A DNA stretch of 33,943 nucleotides from positions 1 to 33,943 of the forward strand of contig CAIRHD010000521.1 of assembly GCA_903878265.1 (NCBI GenBank), written 5' to 3'. The notes beneath the pieces were generated by a model. That model worked only from the letters and a program-made list of their open reading frames with translations. It had not been told where the DNA came from and did no database searches. Below, piece by piece: positions 32,188-33,943 of the stretch (its first letter is position 1; each line of letters starts with the position of its first letter). Source of the DNA: an uncultured Bacteroidales bacterium. GTDB taxonomy: Bacteria > Bacteroidota > Bacteroidia > Bacteroidales > UBA4417. The position numbers were made by a program, and so were the translations under genes.

Positions 32188-32602
32188 AGTTTGTTTTTAA
32201 TTTTGTTTTGTTTTACTTGGTGCAAGTGGGCAAGTTGTGGGATGACTTTGAGGCAAAAATATCAATTTGCTTTTGTGCCATGCTTTCAGCTTACCTTTCT
32301 TTATAATTCAACGCGAAATTATTCTATCTTGCTCATTTTCAATTAAAATAATCCAGGCCATGGTTTTGTACAATAAAGTTTTTAACATCAAAACCTATAT
32401 TTTTTCATATTTTTGACTCGAATTATTAAGCAAATGTACACAAAGCCGACGTATTTAAAGTATAATTTTGTAAAAATAATTTTTGTACTTTACAACTTTT
32501 TAAATTAGCAAGGAATAACGAATTGCTTTTTTAGAAATTGCAGGATTTGCAACGATAGAATCAGTAGAGCCTCATTAAATAATGTTAAAACACACAAACC
32601 TT
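32188..32602. promoter_or_regulatory. Divergent intergenic region between FNR-like and PstS-like genes
   Basis: This 415-bp A+T-rich gap has no gene. TAATTTTG (32463-32470) on the + strand fits the -7 box TAnnTTTG but has no -33 TTTG at the right spacing. It would leave a ~130-nt leader for the PstS-like gene. No FNR-type TTGATnnnnATCAA site was found. Confidence 0.35.
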
Positions 32603-33556
32603 ATGAAAAAGAAAATTTTAACTTTTAGCGTGATTTTTATCATCCTGATTTCACTAATCTACATCCCAACCGGTTGTAGCCAACAAGGCGGGAAAGATAC
32701 AATTTCCATTTCGGGTGCCTTCGCACTTTATCCTTTGGCCGTAAAATGGGCCGAAGAATACCAGAAATTGCATCCCGAAATTACGATTGACATTTCTGCC
32801 GGTGGAGCCGGAAAAGGCATGACCGACGTGCTTTCGGGCATGGTTGACCTTGCCATGTTTTCGCGTTCGGTGTCGCCAGAAGAAGTTACAAAAGGGGCTT
32901 GGTACATTGCCGTTTCGCGCGATGCCGTGCTGCCGATGATAAGCGATAAAAATCCGTATCTCGCCGATTTACAACTTCGTGGTGTTACCCAGGCTGAGTT
33001 TGCCGATATATTCGTGAATAAAAAAATAACGGAATGGAACCAGTTGACAGCAAAGCCGGGCCATGATAAACTGAATGTTTTTACTCGTTCCGATGCCTGT
33101 GGCGCTGCCGAAATGTGGGGGAAATATTTGGGCAAAAACCAGGAAAGCCTACAAGGCGTAGGCGTTTTTGGCGACCCGGGGATTTCGGACGCTGTTAAAA
33201 ACGATGCTCTCGGAATTGGTTACAACAACGTGATTTATGCTTATGACATTAAATCGCGGAAGCCTTATCCAGGCATGGCCGTGATTCCTATCGATATTAA
33301 TAAAAACGGGAAAATTGATGTTGCCGAAAATTTTTATTCGAGCCTCGACTCGGTGATGCTTGCCATCCGTGAAGGCATTTATCCTTCGCCGCCAGCGCGC
33401 GACCTTTATCTCATCTCAAAAGGCACACCGGTGAAAAAATCTGTAACAGCGTTCCTGGAATGGATACTTACAGATGGCCAGAAATTTGTTAATGAGGCCG
33501 GTTATGTGCAATTAAAACCAGATCAGATTGAGGTTGAAAAGGGGAAGTTGAAATAG
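32603..33556 (+). CDS. PstS-like substrate-binding lipoprotein
   Basis: The ATG at 32603 gives 317 residues; an in-frame ATG at 32582 adds seven. The signal ends in lipobox PTGC (Cys25). The body is a PBP-like (PstS superfamily) fold: ISGAFALYPLAVKWAEEY (35-52), SAGGAGKGM (65-73), VDLAMFSR (81-88), RSDACGAAEMW (162-172). The usual serine/threonine anion contacts of PstS are only partly kept (DACGAA in place of D-x-SGT). A DINKNGKIDVAE loop (231-242) fits an EF-hand-type Ca-binding consensus. It probably binds phosphate or another oxyanion for an ABC importer whose other genes must lie beyond the window. Confidence 0.8.
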   Translation: MKKKILTFSVIFIILISLIYIPTGCSQQGGKDTISISGAFALYPLAVKWAEEYQKLHPEITIDISAGGAGKGMTDVLSGMVDLAMFSRSVSPEEVTKGAWYIAVSRDAVLPMISDKNPYLADLQLRGVTQAEFADIFVNKKITEWNQLTAKPGHDKLNVFTRSDACGAAEMWGKYLGKNQESLQGVGVFGDPGISDAVKNDALGIGYNNVIYAYDIKSRKPYPGMAVIPIDINKNGKIDVAENFYSSLDSVMLAIREGIYPSPPARDLYLISKGTPVKKSVTAFLEWILTDGQKFVNEAGYVQLKPDQIEVEKGKLK

Positions 33557-33567
33557 GGAAGGGGTGA

Positions 33568-33943
33568 ATTGTCATTAGTGGTCATTCGGTGGTTGATTTG
33601 TGGTCATTCGATTGTCATTCGGTGGTTGATTTGTGGTCATTCGATTGTCATTCGGTGGTTGATTCAGTTGTCATTCAATGGTTTATTGGTGGTAATTCGA
33701 TTGTCATTCAATGGTCATTCGGTGGTAAATCGTCATTCTGAAATCGTAAATACAATGGTCATTCTGTTATTGATTCTATGGTCATTCTGTTGTAAATCGT
33801 AAATCGTCATTCTGAAATCGTAAATACAATGGTCATTCGATGGTAATTCGGTGGTTGATTTGGTGGTCATTAGGTGGTAAATCGTCATTCTGAAATCGTA
33901 AATACAATGGTCATTCGATGGTAATTCGGTGGTTGATTTGGTG
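33568..33943. repeat. Quasi-tandem GGTCATTCG/GGTTGATT repeat tract
   Basis: The tail of the window is built from a few short words (ggtcattcgattgtcattcg, gtggttgatttgtggt, aatcgtcattctgaaatcg + taaatacaatggtcattc). The last word starts at 33728, 33802 and 33880, spacing 74 and 78 bp. The tract runs off the window. An open frame through it (33569-33802) is a repeat artefact. Confidence 0.9.

Overview
The window looks like a chromosomal piece of an anaerobic, probably fermentative member of the Bacteroidota (Bacteroidales/Marinilabiliales-like). This rests on a type IX secretion C-terminal domain, a Bacteroidetes-type long PurF, a DUF6261-like protein, TAnnTTTG promoter boxes in place of Shine-Dalgarno-led starts, and many MKK...C lipoproteins. 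No rRNA, tRNA or transposase gene was seen.

Layout. Positions 1-6162 hold a partial membrane metallophosphoesterase (- strand), a secreted T9SS protein, purF, and an overlapping pabB-pabC pair (+ strand). Positions 6329-13326 are one minus-strand operon reading HdrC-HdrB-HdrA-FlxD/MvhD-FlxC-FlxB-FlxA. This is a complete heterodisulfide-reductase-like/flavin oxidoreductase complex, closed by a strong terminator at 6254-6291. Positions 13971-20791 are an accessory segment. Two arrays of 41-bp hairpin repeats (14011-14379 and 19762-20721), associated with a 35-bp long hairpin, bracket a DUF6261-like gene and an A+T-rich set: an HNH protein, a lipoprotein, a two-TM protein, a zinc-ribbon protein and an out-of-context YidD.

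Positions 20959-26458 (- strand) hold a small membrane protein, a secreted beta-propeller/dockerin-like protein, a CDF metal efflux pump, two tandem YqaA/DedA-type membrane proteins and a His-rich membrane protein. Positions 26875-28991 hold an [FeFe]-hydrogenase-like protein with a twin-arginine plus lipobox N-terminus, a zf-TFIIB protein with a His-rich tail and a small membrane protein. Positions 29052-30787 hold envelope proteins, including a 37-residue Cys-rich lipoprotein. Positions 30984-32187 hold two redox-type regulators (Rrf2 and FNR-like, both with cysteine clusters). A PstS-like lipoprotein (+ strand) and a repeat-filled tail finish the window.

How the genes fit together. The Hdr-Flx complex should couple NADH, ferredoxin and a thiol/disulfide partner by flavin-based electron bifurcation. 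The hydrogenase-like protein offers a second redox outlet, possibly outside the cytoplasm. The two regulators could sense O2, NO or Fe-S status. That integration is inferred from proximity and protein families. Intergenic regions are unusually rich in short, phrase-like tandem and dispersed repeats.
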